NCBI GenBank assembly: GCA_914767715.1
Contig: OU612069.1
Location: 312,001 to 372,000 of the forward strand
Reading direction: 5' to 3'
DNA length: 60,000 bases
From: Membranipora membranacea
Lineage: Eukaryota; Bryozoa; Gymnolaemata; Cheilostomatida; Membraniporidae
Numbering within the stretch: the stretch's first letter is position 1; the number at the start of each line of letters is the position of its first letter. Position numbers and translations under genes: made by a program. The notes beneath the pieces were generated by a model, which worked only from the letters and a program-made list of their open reading frames with translations, was not told where the DNA came from and searched no databases. Shown piece by piece: positions 12,855 to 23,368 of this stretch.

Positions 12855-13760
12855 AGTCATAAACAGGCTGATTCTAAAACGCTGCCACAGTACGACAAAT
12901 TGTTAACTGCCGAAACAAAGAATGCAGTTAGGACCACTTCTAAATTTTTTAGATTGTTTCACATACCCTATAGGAGTTTAATTTAGCTAGAGTTTAATTT
13001 CACTAAATTTCACTAGTAATAAATTTCGCTAGTAGGCTTACTAGTGAAAATTAAAAATAAATGTCCAAGCTGGGATTCGAACCCAGGGCATAAATCTCCA
13101 TCTGATTGCAAGGCGACACTTAGACCACTGCACCTTTATGAAACTATGGTGAGTGAGTTTAATTTAAGATACACTAAATTTCGCAATCTAGGCAACAAAG
13201 CGAAAGGCGAATCCTAAATGCCGCGAAAACTAAACTCCTATAGGGTATGTCATTTGAAGCCTAACCAAATTTTTTTTTTAAATGACAAAAAAAGTAATTT
13301 CCAATTTAATTGTCCATGGAATCATGGACACAATTCCGACATAAAAGGCCCATTATCTCGATTTGACAAGGCGCCAGTTTGTACATTGTCCCGCCTGGCC
13401 GGCTATTGATTATTCAACTATCCTGTTTTACGTGGTCTCTGCCTAGTTGTGTCAAGCGGCTTAGCAAAAATAGGGAGCCATGTGACACGGTTACACCCTG
13501 CCTCCTCTATAGTAACATGACAATTTAATAGTATTTGGTAGCCCGGATATTGAGCGTACAGGATAGTAATACATCCTTCAATCACAGTAATCAGAGGTTC
13601 ACTCTCCGCGAAGACTTTATTTTACACTAGGTTAAGTGGTTTTGTCCAACGGATCTACGGAAACAACTTAAAACCCACATCAGTTTTTTATCTTATAAGA
13701 GCCATACCCTGAAAATAAACTGGAATTATGTTGGTCAATAAGTCATAACAAGTCTGGTCA
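12855..13760. repeat. Dispersed repeat copy A, interrupted by a TIR element
   Basis: Blocks such as ctgattctaaaa...cgacaaa, attccgacataaaaggcc, ctgttttacgtggtctctgcctag, gacacggttacaccctgcctc and ccctgaaaataaactg recur in the same order at 14045-14560. Copy A is longer because it contains the 284-bp element at 12964-13247. No protein similarity was recognised. Confidence 0.8.
12964..13247. mobile_element. 284-bp TIR element with an internal tRNA-like segment
   Basis: The ends TACCCTATAGGAGTTTA (12964-12980) and their exact reverse complement (13231-13247) form 17-bp perfect TIRs, and the terminal TA may be the target duplication. Inside, on the minus strand, 13072-13138 looks like a tRNA: a GCAGTGGTCTAAG D-arm and CTGGGTTCGAATCCCAG, a T-arm with a perfect B box. 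The acceptor stem does not pair, so it is not a functional tRNA. The matching position of copy B (near 14150) lacks the element, which acts as an empty site. Confidence 0.8.
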
Positions 13761-14044
13761 GTGACCTGTAACTTGCCTCCGAAAAAATTCAACCGATGAT
13801 GCCCTTTTGCAAAATAACATGTTGCACTTTTCAAAGAACTTGTATTAACTATTGAATAAATCTCACCGACATTGTATAAATAAGCTGTCCCCTGTTAAAA
13901 AAGGAGCAAAAAGAACTTAATCATTTTAATTGTCTCTCAGAATAATAGCCAATTTATTATTGAGCTTATCATGGCTTCACAGAGTAAGGATATATCCTGA
14001 CTCTATGATGAGCTCGACCGTAAATTTCATTCACTGAGAGTTAT

Positions 14045-14560
14045 AAGTGGTCTGATTCTAAAATGGCACTGCCACGGCACGACAAAGTGCTAATTGGTGA
14101 AAAAAAATAATTAGAGTTAGTACCACTTTTGAATTTTGGAGAGTGTTTCACATTTGTCCATCATATTCCAACCAAATTTAAATTACAAATAGCTAAAAAA
14201 ATGCCATTAAAATATATAATTTTCCATTGAATGATTCAAATCATTCCGACACAAAAGGCCGATTATCTCCCGTACTTTGTCCGGCCTGGCGAGGGATTTT
14301 TTCTGTTTTACGTGGTCGCTGCCTAGCCTTGTCATGTGGCTGAACAAAGAAATAGGGGGCCGCTTGACACGGTTACACCCTGCCTCTTCTAGAGTCACAA
14401 AACTATTTAATAGCCACAACAAAGTTCATCTTATACTAGGTTTTATCATAATGTCCGACGAATTGCCAGAAGCAATTCAATCTCTCATCAGTTATTTATC
14501 TTATAATGGCCATTCCCTGAAAATAAACTGAAATATGTTGATCAATAACTTGTAACACAT
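14045..14560. repeat. Dispersed repeat copy B (uninterrupted)
   Basis: Same order of blocks as 12855-13760, in direct orientation about 1.2 kb away, without the inserted TIR element. Divergence is moderate, with many substitutions and small indels. The open frames here are chance. Confidence 0.8.
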
Positions 14561-15818
14561 CGTATTAGATATCCCTCCAAATATTGTCTGGTCTTAGCTC
14601 ACTATAACTATTCCATGGAAAGGGAGGCGACTGTTATAATAGGTAGGTCAATTGTTTCAAAATTGTTGGTCAGTTTCCCCATTACATCCTCTCAAAAATT
14701 TCTCGCTAAATTAAATAGAATAAATATGTTCAAAATTGCGGGGCCAATTTTCAGAGAATTTAAATTAAACTGTCATGGCACCTCTATAAAATCGACTAAG
14801 ATGTATTATTAAACAGTTTCTTGGTAAAGGAGGGGCAAAGTAACGAAAGCAAGAATCTTACATTATTCGATTGTTCTCGCAAAACAGCCCATTATATTAT
14901 GATTATTTGAAACTTGCATGACCGTAGCTTAAAAAAGGCACACCAAGTGTCAGGCTGTGAGGTAGTCTGAGCCCCCCAGACTTTTGCCCCCGCCCGACGG
15001 CCCCCCTGTGAGGTCTTTGGCAAAAATTCAATAGTTTCAGTTAGTTTTTATGTAAGTAATGTAAGTTGATTCTGACATGGATTATACCCCATATGTTTTT
15101 AACTGCTTTACTTAGCTTTTCTGACGATGTCCCACTGCCGCCCCAAATTATGAGGTGGAAATTTATCTATGTCTCATGGCGGTAAGATTCTTCCAAACTA
15201 ACACAATTTTGTCGGAATGTATAAATCATGTGACACCCATGTTACAAAATAATAATGCGATAGTCACTTTGACATGTTGCTAAAATCACTCCGACAATCT
15301 ATCGGAAGAGATGTAAAAATTATCATGAGTTGACTTCCCCATAACTCTTCCCTGAAAACAATAATATTATTTGTCCGTTACTCTAAGATTAGCGGTTGGT
15401 TTGCTGGAGCTTCACTTCAAAAGTGGTTGTGAACACCCCCAACCAAATTATTATCTTATCTTATCAAACCCAAGACATGGGTTATTACAGTGAATGCATT
15501 ATGCACATTTGTATTATTTAGCATGACAATTGAATTAGGGAAGATAACTCTATCAACTTCAAAAAAATCTAGAACAATTTTTTTTTGGATGTGCTTAGGG
15601 GGTGTTCGTTTGCACAGGCTGAACCCCCCTGCTGACGTCCATGGTTGTGATAAATTCAAGAGTAAGAATATATGTACAAAACTACAGAGCCAATCATGTT
15701 TATTTGAGTAAAATTGACTAAAATGTTTCTTGTAAGTGAGGGGTAAAAGCATGAAAGCACTTGACATACATTATTTGATTGTTCTCACAAGATAGCCCAG
15801 TTATTATAGGATTATTAG
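14561..15818. other. Intergenic, repeat debris
   Basis: Holds the second GC-rich block (14964-15005) shared with 12402-12442 and an internal fragment of the CAGGGCCGTAG MITE at about 15056-15150 (tgattctgacatggattat). No gene was recognised. Confidence 0.45.
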
Positions 15819-16096
15819 AGGTAGGGCTGTAGTTTGGAGAATACTCAAAGGGGATGTAAATATTCTGGACAGTGCAAAGCAACGTGAGGTGAAGTACTGT
15901 AAAGCCCTTTATAGGGGTCTGGGAAAATCCCAAGAATCCAACATGTTTTGTAAAACATAGAAAGTAGAATGAAAACCAAGCTTTATCTTACGTAGATTCT
16001 GATATGGAATATTCAACCATAGTATCTTTCTGCCACTTGATTCACTTTTCTAGGGGAGACTGCGCCTCCCTGCCGCCCCTAGAGCAACTGGCCTTG
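15819..16096. mobile_element. Decayed hAT-like MITE copy, family 'CAGGGCCGTAG'
   Basis: Starts tagggctgtagttt; its right half (gattctgatatggaatattcaaccatag, gcctccctgccgcccctaga) matches the copies at 7693, 19687 and 27314. The left interior is unrelated or replaced. It ends about 100 bp before the transporter start codon. Confidence 0.55.
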
Positions 16097-16198
16097 AGAC
16101 TCACTATACAAGAAAATCAATCATCTGGTGTGACGACTATAAATTTGTCAACATTGTACCTCACTGAGACCCCTGGTTTACTCTGGTAAACAAGCAAC

Positions 16199-17752
16199 AT
16201 GACGAACGGTCAGACGAACAGGCAGGCATCGACTGAGTCTGCTGGTGTCTCAAAGCAGCAGGAGGCGACAGAGAAACCTTCCAGCTCAGAGCTGAGCGGA
16301 TGGAGAGAGAACTATTATGCCATCTATCTGATGGTCCTGATTAATAAGCTGACCTTCTCTCAGCAGTCTGCGAGTATAGCTCAGTTTGACTCTCAGCTCA
16401 GCGTTGGTCTCACTCTAGGTCTGTATATAATCGGTAAACTGTTCGGTAACATCCTCTTCAGCCGTGTGGTGATCAGACATCAGATTAAAGTGGCTCTCCT
16501 CTGTTCGACCTTCACAGCTATCCTCGCTGCCAGTTCTAACCTCGTACTGTTTTATATGAGAGACAAGCTGCCCTCTAGAATAGCCGAGGCAGTGCTACAG
16601 TGTATTATACAGTTTCTAATCGGCATCGGGACAGGAAACAAAGGGGCGATAACTACTTATATATCAGCGACTGTGAGACGCGAGGAGCTGGCCAGGGCTA
16701 ATCTCAGGATCAGCTGTTATGAGAACGCAGGCTACACTCTAGGACCTCTCACTGTGGTGATACTGACCTTTGTACCCGACCCAACACTGATATCCTCCCT
16801 GGCACACATCACTCTGCAGGTAATCATTGTTATCATACTACTTCTCATGAAGACGACTAATACTCAGATAGTAAGAGACGACGCTAACCACGGGGGCGCG
16901 CAGTGCGCCCTGCTGTGTAGGACTGTGCTGAAGTACCTGCCGCTGAGCACCTGTTCCTGTGTGTTCAGTCTGTATGTGGCAGTGGCTGTCAGTGTATCTA
17001 AGACTCTGTTCGACTGGGACGACATCACACTAATCCGGTACCACGCCCCCACGCTACTAATAGCTTCACTGCTATCCACATTCATAGCTTATAATCTGAA
17101 GGCCGCAATGAAGAATAACAACATTAAAAATATACCAACAACCTCCGGGATCTTCTTAGTGATGCTGTCGATGATTACATTAGTGCCTGCTATGATAAGT
17201 ATAGCTGAGAAAGAAGTCATCTACCACAACGCTGAGAATACAACCGTGGTCACTACGCAGTCTAACTCACAGCAGACAATGTATTACGGATTATCACATA
17301 TGTGGCTGATAACCTGCGGTCTAGCTCTAGCTTCCTTTGGTAACGTTATCTGTAAAGTTAACTACTTCTCCTCCACAGCTAAGGAGATCAAAGGTAACCC
17401 GAGACACATGGGCATCATCGCCGCTGTCTGGTGGTTCTCTTCTGGATTAGTCACTCTCCTCTATGGACTGATAGCCAGCATGCACTTCACTGTCATCGCC
17501 TTTCCTTCTGTGATGACCTTGACATTTGTGATTATTTTTGTTGCTTATTATACTCACTGGGTGATGACCTGTCGTCGTCCTTCAAAGCCACAGAAGGATG
17601 AGAACGATGCACCTCGGAGTCCGAATCAGATATATCCTACTATATCACAGCTTACTTATATACATACTAACTCCACCTCATCCAATGTGATGTGTTACAT
17701 GGCTATCTATCCTTTCTATAGTGGAGGTTTTCATGATGACAGCAAACTGTAA
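16199..17752 (+). CDS. Intronless 12-TM major facilitator transporter, MFSD8/CLN7-like
   Basis: A single open frame of 517 aa. Hydrophobic segments at about 39-57, 69-91, 97-120, 128-155, 175-192, 198-218, 246-270, 280-299, 316-340, 364-390, 404-428 and 430-456 give the 12-helix MFS pattern with cytosolic ends and a polar middle loop (219-245). The helix 4-5 stretch GTGNKGAITTYIS, then RREELARA, then ENAGYTLGP resembles the conserved region of MFSD8/CLN7 and its SPX-MFS relatives. A long loop between helices 9 and 10 carries NTT at 347, where human CLN7 is also glycosylated. By family it would be a lysosomal or endomembrane transporter; the substrate is not predictable. The start is the first ATG after an upstream in-frame stop region. 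The lack of introns, unlike its neighbours, may mean retroposition. AATAAA follows at 18033. Confidence 0.85.
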   Translation: MTNGQTNRQASTESAGVSKQQEATEKPSSSELSGWRENYYAIYLMVLINKLTFSQQSASIAQFDSQLSVGLTLGLYIIGKLFGNILFSRVVIRHQIKVALLCSTFTAILAASSNLVLFYMRDKLPSRIAEAVLQCIIQFLIGIGTGNKGAITTYISATVRREELARANLRISCYENAGYTLGPLTVVILTFVPDPTLISSLAHITLQVIIVIILLLMKTTNTQIVRDDANHGGAQCALLCRTVLKYLPLSTCSCVFSLYVAVAVSVSKTLFDWDDITLIRYHAPTLLIASLLSTFIAYNLKAAMKNNNIKNIPTTSGIFLVMLSMITLVPAMISIAEKEVIYHNAENTTVVTTQSNSQQTMYYGLSHMWLITCGLALASFGNVICKVNYFSSTAKEIKGNPRHMGIIAAVWWFSSGLVTLLYGLIASMHFTVIAFPSVMTLTFVIIFVAYYTHWVMTCRRPSKPQKDENDAPRSPNQIYPTISQLTYIHTNSTSSNVMCYMAIYPFYSGGFHDDSKL

Positions 17753-18032
17753 AACAAACTCAGCACTTTTCCTGTAGTAGCCTTCATGGAAACATCTCTA
17801 CTGTTACATGTTGTTTATTTTGTTTAACGGCGTCTTAACGAGGCTCTGCTGTTATTATTTTATAATTTTCCAAATGTAAATCAAAATATAAATTTTAAAT
17901 TGTGTATGACTGCAGCATTTTAAATTCACTCTTGAATGATAAACCAACAAAAAATTCTTAATTCAGTAACTTGCCATGAGTATGAGAAGTTGTTTCCCCC
18001 TTGCTGACAGTAACACAGCCTCAATAACTTTG

Positions 18033-18038
18033 AATAAA
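18033..18038 (+). terminator. Likely polyadenylation signal of the transporter gene
   Basis: AATAAA lies about 280 bp downstream of the transporter stop codon in an AT-rich stretch. This is the first canonical hexamer on this strand after the gene. Confidence 0.55.
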
Positions 18039-19442
18039 ACATAATTTTGGTTCAATAATCACTGCAGAAGGTGACATGGCTGTGCCTTGTGCTTCTCGAT
18101 AATATGTCTGAGGTGTCCTCGTCTTTGAGGTTTGTTAACGAACACATTGGAGGTTATCAGGTTATCTCGATATTTATCTTGACGAGCATTTACGGTGCTG
18201 AGTTTGTTGATTGTTACTTGACATATGGTGATACATCCAGCTAAATAAAGTCTGATCGGTCACTTTTCATAAAACATTGGGCATTTAAAGAGTCTACTGG
18301 CAGGTTCTATGAGGCAGTGCTACTCTATCAAGTTTAAGTGCACTTAGTGTATCTGATTCTATCTAGTTTTAGGAGGAGCTCCTCTCCAATGGTCAGGGGC
18401 GAGTTTGGTCGTGTTGGACATTGGGATGGTGTACTTAAATCTGCTCACATTACTAGGCTTCTCACTATTATAATAATGGGAGTGACACAAAGAGACAAAA
18501 CCAGAGTGTTTATAGGTCACGTAACCGATTAGACTAAGTGTCTGCTGTTACCAGCTGGAAACAAACCATGCTATTTGATAATTTTACAACCGTACATTAT
18601 CTTGTCAATATACTTCTCAAGAATCCATAACATATCATTGAACTGTCCATCAGGATGTGACCCACTTTCCAACTCAATTCAGAAAATACCAGCAAATGCC
18701 ATTAACTCATTATTGAAATATAAATCTTCAAGGTGTTAGCCGGCGTATGAGTGCTATCTGCTGTCTGTAGTGAGTGGGTGGTGTCACGTAACACTTGTGG
18801 TCTCTCTTGTGTATGTGGAGAGAGAACTCAGGCACAGCTTATAAAGCGGCATTAAATAGAATGAAGTTACCAACATAACGGAGTGCTGACAGACTTTGAC
18901 TACATAAATTAGATAAGAAGCAGTAACAATAAAACAATAAACTTAGTAATACATACAACTTTAATCTGAGAGACAGAATGTGGTCGTTGATTTTAGGTGA
19001 TTGTATTGAATCCCTGAAGGTTTTAAACTCTACATGATAAATCGTGTGTTATAAAAATTGGTCTCATTACATAGTTCTTGGTTAAGTTAGAAAAATGGTG
19101 TATACAAATTAAAGCTTTGGTAGATTACCAACATAAAATTTAAATAATAGACCACACCTATGATCGGAGGGGCAACTAGTGATATTCTAATTAATATCCT
19201 ATTGCGTTGTCAGGAGGGTGAGGCATTGGGTCTATTAATGGCAACTGGCATGAAATAACTAACATAGTACGGCTCAACAAACTGAGTGGATCCAGTGAAT
19301 TGAAGTTAGACAAAAGCGAGGTAGACAAAAATCCCTTGAAATGTATAAAAAGTATACTTGATTCAGTCTTTAACTCCTTGATTCAGTTTAACAGTTTTTA
19401 CATTTTATAGACAGTTTTTGGAGTTTTTCCCTCCGTAAGAAT
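18039..19442. other. Convergent intergenic region, no gene seen
   Basis: This separates the 3' ends of the plus-strand transporter and minus-strand URAD. Only short chance ORFs occur. No AATAAA was seen close below the URAD stop on the minus strand. Confidence 0.4.
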
Positions 19443-22400
19443 CTATAATTTAGCCCCGTCAGTAGAGGTTATAATGTTATTGAGTCTCAGGCCACATATT
19501 TTCTTCACTTCAGCTACACCCGTATCAATCTCCTGAGTTTTATCGTTACTCAGTCTCTGAGCGATTCCCTTTAATATGGCTTCCTTCTTATTCTGACGAG
19601 CGCAGATCACAAACGGGAACCCAAACTTCTCCTTATACCTGCAATCAAAATATAATATAAATCAGCTGAACCGTGATCTGCTTACACAGGGCCGTAGATT
19701 AGAAAAAAATCATAGGGGAGGCAAAAGTCAGATATGAGTCTGAAGTATCACCAGAAAAGCTCCTTCCCGAGCAATTTGAGGCTATAATAAGCAAATGGAA
19801 CCTCCAGAAGAGCTGATTTAAACATGGATTATTAAATTATAGTGTTTTGAGGCCACTCTATTTAACTTTCTAGGGGAGGCAAATCCTCCCTGCCTCCCCC
19901 TAGAACTACGGGCCTGTTATAGTAGTACAAGGGGTCTTTCAATTGAAACTTGCAGTCCGATCGCTCAATCAACGAGTGTTTGAGACCCGCGCTCACAAAT
20001 TGCAGGCTAATTGATGGAACTATCTACATTCTGAGTGAGCAATTTGGGAGCGACTTGTGAGCGATTTGGGAGCGCTTTTGTCTAATTGAAAGACCAAATG
20101 AGTGATCATTTTGTGCAATGTGATAATCGTCTTTAGTAAAGTATCGCTCACTACAATTGAGAGACCACCTGTATACAGGTGGAAACAGGTCAAACACAGG
20201 TCAAAGGTTAGATATAACAGAATACTAAGTGAGCTATAGGTGAAGATCCTCACAGCTCAGACACCTTTAGTACTGGTCGCTGTGTATGTATGGTGAGCTG
20301 TCACTTCAAGTCTTCAACATATAATCACAATTTGATCCAATACCTAGGACTGTTTGTTTGGTCAGCCAGATTATTTAAAGCCTATGAGTAAGCATTAAAA
20401 ATTTATAATCAAGGTCAAGATCAAGCACTCACATATAATAGACAAAGAAAATCAGGGCTTCTATCTAGATGTAATTTCAATATCATGCATAAAATTGCAT
20501 CAGTAAAATAACATAAGTAATTGCTTATGTGCACTAATGAGTATCCAGAATCCATTTGTACACAATAAGATGACTTAGTACCTATATAGGAAGTAACAGT
20601 ATTCTTTAAAGATGATGATATAAAAATCACAACCCGTCATGAGGTGAAATCGAAACAGAAAACACATCCAGTTGTGAAGTTGTCCCCTCTCTGACATTAA
20701 GTGGACAACTTCAAATTAACTTGAATGTTGATTTCCCACCAATATGAAAGGAGAGAGCTTTTACACACCATAGTCATAGCATGACAATAAGATGCCTCAC
20801 TAGTCTGGATAACAGACACGGCCATGCTTCAATGGCTGAGTCAGGGTTTTTCATGTGCTGGGAGATCTATTTTGGGACTCCCTCAACAAAATATGAGCAA
20901 AAACTGTAATATACAACTTGAGAGTATAAGGTTGAACATTATATGCTCACCCGTGTGCCGCGACACAAGGGCACAAAGTAAGAATCCTGACTGATAAAAT
21001 ATTGGTTAAAATCGCAAGGTTTAGTCACGCGCCTCATTCTGAAGAATGTTTGGCGAAAGAGTTTGTGCCTTAAGAGTGAGGCCGCAATGTCTGCACCAAT
21101 TTGCTCTCAGTTTGTAGGCAGGTTGGAGCACACCTGGGGTTCCAACAAGTCCGAGTAGTCAGTGGACTGCAGTGGGATTCGAACCAAAGACCTTCAACAC
21201 TTGCATGCTGAAGTCCAGCGCTCTAACCAACTGACCAACTGAGCCACCTCATACTCCCTGCAGAGTTCTCAGTTTGTTGGGGTCAGAATTCTCTAGTACT
21301 TGAAGAGTACCAGGAAAATTTTATAGAATGGCTGGGAGAATCACAGCTGTGATGATGCAGTTACAATCTGAGGAAAAAGTTTTTATCACTGACAGATGGG
21401 AATTACCGTAATACCTCACCTATAAGTCACCGGACTTATAAGTGAATCACCCCCCTCAGAAAAAATAAAAATGCTCTAGTTATAAGACACCCCACATTTA
21501 TAAGACACCCCACAGCTATAAGACACCCCACAGCTATAAGACACCGTGTCTTATAAGTGAATCAAATCAGTAGTTGATGTTTGGAAGCTCTCCATCTTTG
21601 AATCAAGCGTCTATTAATGCTCAATTCCCTTGCAGTCTTGTCAAGGTTGTTATTCTTTTCAACTGTTCTCAATACTTCCAGTTTCTGCTGAATGGTGTAT
21701 GAGGTTCTTGGCATGTTTTATTTATTTTGAAAGAGTGTGAGAGATATGATATGCTGATTGTTGAAAAATTTGTGGCACACATTCACTCACTACAAATGAA
21801 CTAAGTAGTTTTGGGAAAAAAACTGCCCCCAGCGGGTTGAGAACTCGCAACTTCATGCTTACAAGTCTCACATTTTACCACTGAGCTATTCAGCTTCGGT
21901 GATTGTAAGAGGTTTTAGTCCAACCTACATATAAAACTGCTTCAAATGATAGTCGCGTCCATATGCTACTCTCTTACAGCCGCCTTCACTTATAAATCGC
22001 GCGATCTATAGGTGAGGGATTACAGTATGTTGACGAGTCATTGGAAGTTTCGATATGTAGAAAACTTTGTATGTTAGATAACAGCAAGAAGGATGTAAAA
22101 ATGTAGTCTAAGGAGCATCTTTGGATTGAATAGACTGGTAAAGTCCATAACATTATGTTTGTTGACTCTATGGCTCTACCCATCTAAAGGCTGGTCCACA
22201 TTGTCCCGGATAATTTGACGCTCACAAACTTTCCAGATACCAGACTCATTTTAATATCTGGGATTCTGTCATTTCCATGTTCACATTGACAGCTGTCTGG
22301 GACAATCTGGACCAGCCATAAGTATTTGTAGACTAGCTATCTCTTTCCTATCTTCTAACCCATACACATCATACTTAGTTAGTGGAGCTAACATTTATAA

Positions 22401-23368
22401 CCACATTAATTGATAGTTTGTCAATACTGGCTGATTAATCAGATGAGTGACATCTTTACCTGTGGTTATAAGTCTGTAGCTGCTGTTTCTCCTCCGCTGA
22501 CATATCATCTAGTCCGGCAGCTTTCTGTTCTAACTTAGACTCATCTGTAAGCTGACCAGCGGCAGCCATCCTACCGGCCAGGTCTGGGTGACACCTCAGT
22601 ATACCTGCTCTACCTGTCAATCAACATATTTATCATACCGTTACTACAGTAACCAAGTAAACAATCTAAACATGATATCAGCACTAAGGTATGTAACGTT
22701 GAATGCGGAACTTTCTCATTCTGTATGAGAGATCCTTGATAAGGTCGGCAAGAAGAACAGTGTTTAAGGTAGGCCTGAAAACATAAAACTTATAATGGTG
22801 TTTTTATTTTAATTTTCCGAAGATAAAGCTATTGGATAGTGAGGAGATTTAGTAAGTAGTGGTAAATGCCTCTTGGATTAGATATGGAGAGGTAACCTGA
22901 CGTGAGTATGATGAGTAGGGGGCTTGTAGGTAGGGTGGGTGGTGGAATATGTGCTAAGTGCTAACCAAGTGTACACAACAAAGCTAAGTGCTAACCAAGT
23001 GTACACAACAAAGCTAAGTGCTAACCAAGTGTACACAACAAAGCTAAGTGCTAACCAAGTGTACAGAACAAAGCTATATGAAGCCAGTAGTGAGAAGCGG
23101 AGTAGTCTTTTTCAATCATTGAGCTTCGATGTGAAAAGTATTCAAATCCAATTTTAATTGGTTAGTTTACGGAAAAAGTTCATTCTAACTAACCTTCCAG
23201 TGGCAGAGCATCGATGAACTTCTCAATGGCCTGCTGGAGGTGCTGAATATCCCTGAATGGCCTCTCAGGCCAAACTGAGGCTGCTACCAGGGGGCATAAC
23301 TCTATAACATTCTCAAATGTGCTGATAAACTCCTCAAAAGTCAGCAAGTTTGCATCCGACAGCAACAT
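19443..23368 (-). CDS. URAD: 2-oxo-4-hydroxy-4-carboxy-5-ureidoimidazoline (OHCU) decarboxylase
   Basis: Three exons on the minus strand, 23194-23368, 22460-22613 and 19443-19638, give exactly 525 nt, 174 aa plus TAG. That is the usual family length (about 173 aa). It converts OHCU to S-allantoin, the last step of the uricase pathway. Visible signatures: FEEFISTFENVIELCPLVAA at the N-terminus, GILRCHPDLAG with His67, DESKLEQ with Glu87, KFGFPFVICARQN, and the C-terminal KKICGLRLN. His67 and Glu87 fall at the positions of the known catalytic residues, and the Arg in QRLSN is the expected third. The C-terminus has no SKL-type peroxisomal signal (it ends AKL), though AKL is itself a permitted PTS1 variant. 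The usual His of VVEHCP is Leu. Both introns are full of MITEs and a SINE, yet the exons are intact. Confidence 0.97.
19687..19916. mobile_element. hAT-like MITE, family 'CAGGGCCGTAG', copy in URAD intron 2
   Basis: Left end CAGGGCCGTAGATTAG, right end CTAGAACTACGGGCCTG. The interior is collinear with the copy at 7693. It lies 48 bp from the acceptor of URAD exon 3. Confidence 0.8.
19933..20166. mobile_element. MITE with GGTCTTTCAATTG ends
   Basis: GGTCTTTCAATTG at the left and CAATTGAGAGACC at the right are inverted repeats flanking 234 bp. The interior has several GAGCGATTTGGG-like subrepeats and gcgctcacaaattg. It lies in URAD intron 2. Confidence 0.6.
21004..21256 (-). mobile_element. 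tRNA-derived SINE, copy 1 (URAD intron 2)
   Basis: Read on the minus strand it begins GAGTATGAGGTGGCTCAGTTGG, with a duplicated TTGGTCAGTTGG segment, followed by a T-arm-like GGTTCGAATCCCACTGCAG (the copy has TTTGGTTCGAATC). The body contains CCTGCCTACAAACTGAGAGC and ATTGCGGCCTCAC. The same head and body occur at 28345 (+) and 54966 (-). The 3' tail is diverged. Confidence 0.8.
21574..21714 (-). pseudogene. pogo/Tigger-type transposase fragment (N-terminal helix-turn-helix)
   Basis: The minus strand from the ATG at 21714 reads MPRTSYTIQQKLEVLRTVEK, then a helix-turn-helix-like segment with TARELSI and LIQRWR, before running out. This matches the CENP-B/pogo N-terminal DNA-binding pattern (SYT-x-KLEVL ... 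AR-x-F-I ... I-x-xW). The DDE catalytic core is absent, so this is a non-autonomous remnant. Confidence 0.75.
21825..21896 (-). other. tRNA-like segment inside the pogo-like element
   Basis: On the minus strand TAGCTCAGTGGTAAAATG is a perfect A-box D-arm, followed by a 7-nt loop CTTGTAA and a T-arm-like GCGAGTTCTCAACCCGC with a degraded B box. The acceptor arms do not pair, so it is not a working tRNA gene. Confidence 0.5.
22189..22317. mobile_element. 129-bp MITE with GGCTGGTCCA ends
   Basis: GGCTGGTCCACATTGTCCC at the left pairs with GGGACAATCTGGACCAGCC at the right, with one mismatch. It has no coding content. It lies in URAD intron 2, 143 bp from exon 2. Confidence 0.75.
22954..23073. 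repeat. 30-bp minisatellite, 4 copies (URAD intron 1)
   Basis: Four head-to-tail copies of a 30-bp unit starting CTAAGTGCTAACCAAGTGTA, identical except for one substitution in the last copy. Because 30 is divisible by three, one frame stays open across it, but it is intronic. Confidence 0.95.

Larger units (their letters stand above)
21404..22027. mobile_element. pogo/Tigger-like DNA element, 624 bp, TA-flanked
   Basis: The left end TACCGTAATACCTCACCTAT and the right end, reverse-complemented, TACTGTAATCCCTCACCTAT are inverted repeats whose similarity runs about 45 bp. TA occurs at both borders. A transposase N-terminus is encoded at 21574-21714 (-), and a tRNA-like segment lies near the right end. 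The left side has a short run of GCTATAAGACACCCCACA units (21478-21545). It lies in URAD intron 2. Confidence 0.75.

Noticed and set aside
13072-13138. Functional Leu/Ser-like tRNA gene
   Set aside because: Acceptor stem does not pair and it lies inside a TIR element.
16864-17085. Minus-strand ORF in the transporter
   Set aside because: Shadow of the 517-aa transporter frame.
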